From Pseudomonadota bacterium (lineage in GTDB: Bacteria > Pseudomonadota > Gammaproteobacteria > Xanthomonadales > Rhodanobacteraceae): 7,122 nucleotides of DNA. The notes beneath the pieces were generated by a model. The model saw only the letters and a program-made list of their open reading frames with translations, made no database searches and was not told where the DNA came from. The stretch covers positions 1-7,122 of the forward strand of contig JAJYMF010000280.1 of NCBI GenBank assembly GCA_021787175.1, read 5' to 3'. The position numbers were made by a program, and so were the translations under genes. Position 1 is the stretch's first letter; every line of letters begins with the position of its first letter. Below are positions 5,405 through 7,122 of the stretch, piece after piece.

Positions 5405-6730
5405 TCAATCGGCGGCGCGGCCGTGCCGACGCCAGCCGTAGTACACCGGCAAGCCGACCAGCATCACCAGCAGGCCCATGCCGGCGTTGCCTGGACTGTA
5501 GACGACGGTGACCGCGATCACCGCCGCCGTGACCGCGATGAACACGATCGGCTCCAGCGGATACAACGGCGTGCGGAAGCCGGTATAGCCGCGCTGGTTG
5601 CGGCGGTACCAGAACAGCGCCGCGATGGTCGCGGAATACCCAAGCCAGTCGACCACCGTGGTGTAGTTCAGCAGCCAGCTGAAACTGTTGGTCAACGCCA
5701 GCACGATGGCCCACGCCGCCAGCAACGCCAGCGCACGCTGCGGTGTATGTCGGCGTGGATGCAGTACGCCCAGGCTGCGAAAGAACAGGCCCTGCGCGGC
5801 GATGGTCTGCAGCACCCGCGCCGCACCACCCAGCGCCACCGCGCAATAGCCGAAGGTGGACGCGGCGATGCCCGCAGCCATCAGCCGTTCGCCCAGCGGG
5901 CCGAAGGCCTGGTGCATCACCGCGGCAGCAGGGGCGTCGCTGCGCGCCAGGCCGGCGTGACCCAGCGCCGCCAGATAGGCCAGGTTGACCAGTGCATAGG
6001 CGACCATCACCAGCAGCAGACCCCACACTAGTGCACGCGGCAGCGTGCGCTGCGGATCGCGCACCTCGCCGGCCAGCGCATTGAGATAGGCGAAGCCGCC
6101 GTAGGCGAACAGCACCGGCAACAGGGCGATGGCGAAATTGGGGTGAGTGATGCCGGGATCGCTCGCCAATGCCGTCGACAGGTGCGGCGCGGCCAGCCAC
6201 AGCCCGGCGCCGACCAGGACCGCCACCGCGGTCAGCTTGAGCAGGCTCATCAGGTTCTGCAGCAACGCGCCGGCACCGATGCCGCGCGCATGCACGAGCG
6301 CCAGCAGCACCAGCGCGCCGGTAGCCAGCGCGGGCGCGCTTTGCACGGGCAGGCTGGCCGCAATCGCGGCGTAACGGCCGAAGATCAGCGCCACCGCCGC
6401 GATCGATCCGGGCAGGTCGGCGATCAGCATGGTCCAGCCGAACAGGAACGCCGTCAGCGGCCCGAAGGCCTCGTGCAAATACAGGTAACTGCCGCCCGCC
6501 TCGGGTCGGCGCGCACCCAGTTCGGCAAAGCACAGCGCGCCGAGCAGGGTCAGCAGGCCACCCAGCACCCACGCCGCCAGCAATTCGGCCCCCGAATGCG
6601 TGCGCGCCGCCACCACCGCCGGGTTGAGAAAGATCCCGGCGCCGATCACGCCGCCGAGGACCAGCATGGTCGCTGAAAAACCGCCCATGCGGCGCACGTA
6701 ACCGCCGTTTGCGTTCGCTGCCTGCGCCAT
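5405..6730 (-). CDS. APC-superfamily amino acid permease
   Basis: A 441-residue inner-membrane transporter of the amino acid-polyamine-organocation superfamily, with about twelve hydrophobic segments. Helix 1 carries the substrate-binding signature MLVLGGVIGAGIFLNPAVVA (22-41), where the unwound GVIGAGIF contacts the substrate backbone in characterised members. It is followed by FAELGARRPEAGGSYLYLHE (68-87), the region between helices 2 and 3, and by LFAYGGFAYLNALAGEVRDP (207-226), helix 6 and the following loop, with RTLPRAL after it. The C-terminal part has TNSFSWLLNY and FRTPLYPLEPIVF. The size and 12-helix layout fit the L-type or basic amino acid/polyamine antiporter families, but the substrate cannot be told from sequence. 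The ATG at 6730 is supported by GGGGAG 7 nt upstream. The stop is 11 nt from the tsaB stop. No metabolic partner gene is visible nearby. Confidence 0.93.
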   Translation of the reverse strand: MAQAANANGGYVRRMGGFSATMLVLGGVIGAGIFLNPAVVAARTHSGAELLAAWVLGGLLTLLGALCFAELGARRPEAGGSYLYLHEAFGPLTAFLFGWTMLIADLPGSIAAVALIFGRYAAIAASLPVQSAPALATGALVLLALVHARGIGAGALLQNLMSLLKLTAVAVLVGAGLWLAAPHLSTALASDPGITHPNFAIALLPVLFAYGGFAYLNALAGEVRDPQRTLPRALVWGLLLVMVAYALVNLAYLAALGHAGLARSDAPAAAVMHQAFGPLGERLMAAGIAASTFGYCAVALGGAARVLQTIAAQGLFFRSLGVLHPRRHTPQRALALLAAWAIVLALTNSFSWLLNYTTVVDWLGYSATIAALFWYRRNQRGYTGFRTPLYPLEPIVFIAVTAAVIAVTVVYSPGNAGMGLLVMLVGLPVYYGWRRHGRAAD

Positions 6731-6737
6731 GCGCGGA

Positions 6738-6743
6738 CTCCCC
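6738..6743 (-). promoter_or_regulatory. Shine-Dalgarno of the amino acid permease
   Basis: On the minus strand GGGGAG lies 7 nt upstream of the ATG at 6728-6730, fixing that start. The rest of the 197-bp region 6731-6927 shows no convincing -35/-10 pair. Confidence 0.75.
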
Positions 6744-6850
6744 GATCAGTCGCGCGAGCATGGCGGGGCGCTGATGCGGTGTCGAGGGGAAAGGCGGAAA
6801 GCGCGGATGCCCATGCAGCCAGGGAGCAAGTTTCCCCCCACACCCACTTC

Positions 6851-6883
6851 GTGAAAGATCCTTCGCTGCGCTCAGGATGACAG
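6851..6883 (-). repeat. Interspersed 'HPERSEGS'-type repeat
   Basis: The minus strand reads CTGTCATCCTGAGCGCAGCG followed by AAGGATCTTTCAC. This matches a short interspersed sequence known from many unrelated bacterial genomes; when read in one frame it gives the peptide HPERSEGS, frequently mis-annotated as protein. The flanks ATCCT and AGGAT (6858-6862 and 6874-6878 on the plus strand) are inverted copies that can form a 5-bp stem around an 11-nt loop. It lies between the end of the phzF-like gene and the permease start. A CTTT follows the stem on the minus strand and a TTTTT (6888-6892) lies 9 nt beyond it on the plus strand, so some terminator activity is conceivable but unproven. Identification is from memory of the consensus, not from a search. 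Confidence 0.75.
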
Positions 6884-6927
6884 GCCGTTTTTCCTGCCTT
6901 TCCTGCGTTCAACTCCCTGCTTTCGGC

Positions 6928-7122
6928 TCACAAGGCGATCACCCCCTCGACGCAGGCCGCGCAGTGGCCGCCGATCCACACCGCGCCGTCAGCCTCGACC
7001 TGCACTTCGACGAAGCCGTCGCGGCCCACTTCGCGGCCCTGGCTGGCGCGATAGCGCGAGCCGATCGCCGCCAGCTCGCCGCGCTGGTGCAGCAGCGCGC
7101 CGATGGCCGCGTTGGCGCTGCC
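6928..7122 (-). CDS. PhzF-family protein, C-terminal part (truncated by window edge)
   Basis: The last 64 codons and TGA stop (6928-6930) of a minus-strand gene whose start lies beyond the window. The visible translation begins GSANAAIGALLHQRGE and continues SRYRASQGREVGRDGFVEVQ to the end IGGHCAACVEGVIAL. The TGSxN/A-like loop, the QGxExGR segment and the closing IGG...C/V..EG.I pattern are those of the second lobe of PhzF proteins, which have the diaminopimelate-epimerase fold. PhzF itself isomerises DHHA in phenazine synthesis, but most chromosomal relatives are uncharacterised isomerases or epimerases. The active-site glutamate lies in the N-terminal lobe, outside the window. No phenazine genes are seen, so a phenazine role should not be assumed. 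The intact frame to the window edge argues against a pseudogene. Confidence 0.82.
   Translation of the reverse strand, partial: GSANAAIGALLHQRGELAAIGSRYRASQGREVGRDGFVEVQVEADGAVWIGGHCAACVEGVIAL

Noticed and set aside
5112..6761. 549-codon minus-strand frame overlapping the amino acid permease and tsaB
   Set aside because: Different frame from the permease, Gly/Arg/Ala-rich with no membrane segments; the permease frame has family motifs and a good ribosome binding site.
6646..6912. Small minus-strand open frame containing CHPERSEGSFTK
   Set aside because: This peptide is a known translation artefact of a non-coding interspersed repeat, and the frame runs into the permease start out of frame.

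Overview
This GC-rich window is an ordinary housekeeping stretch of a gammaproteobacterial chromosome, most likely from the Xanthomonadales group (Xanthomonadaceae or Rhodanobacteraceae). The placement is an inference. It rests on the very high G/C at third codon positions, the neighbourhood purM / DUF2066 protein / CDP-alcohol phosphatidyltransferase / AI-2E-type permease / hda, and a heptamer tandem array of a kind common between genes in that order. No rRNA, tRNA, CRISPR, phage gene, transposase or recognisable novel multi-gene system is visible.

Layout. Positions 3-58 hold eight 7-bp repeat units that end exactly at the purM stop codon. purM (58-1095, minus) encodes the purine enzyme AIR synthase. 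A 91-bp divergent intergenic region separates it from a tight plus-strand cluster. The cluster runs: exported DUF2066 protein (1187-2185), PgsA/cardiolipin-synthase-like CDP-alcohol phosphatidyltransferase (2197-2805, GTG start), PerM-like AI-2E-family membrane protein (2795-3907) and hda (3904-4611). The internal joints are an 11-nt gap, an 11-nt overlap and a 4-nt ATGA overlap, so these four genes are almost certainly one translationally coupled operon. A 95-bp spacer with two GC-rich inverted repeats precedes tsaB (4707-5393, plus), needed for the t6A modification of tRNA. tsaB converges, with only 11 nt between stop codons, on an APC-family amino-acid permease (5405-6730, minus). Upstream of the permease, 6731-6927 carries its ribosome binding site and a copy of a widespread interspersed repeat, the one behind spurious 'HPERSEGS' peptides. 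The window ends inside the 3' part of a PhzF-family gene (6928-7122, minus).

How the genes work together. purM and tsaB are core metabolism and translation-quality genes. The plus-strand operon joins a phospholipid head-group enzyme, two envelope proteins of unclear role, and Hda, which inactivates the replication initiator DnaA. Acidic phospholipids and Hda act in opposite directions on the nucleotide state of DnaA in E. coli, so the phosphatidyltransferase-hda pairing is the most thought-provoking functional link here, though it may be no more than inherited gene order. The permease and the PhzF protein lie in the same orientation but are separated by about 200 bp that includes the repeat, so they are probably separate transcription units.
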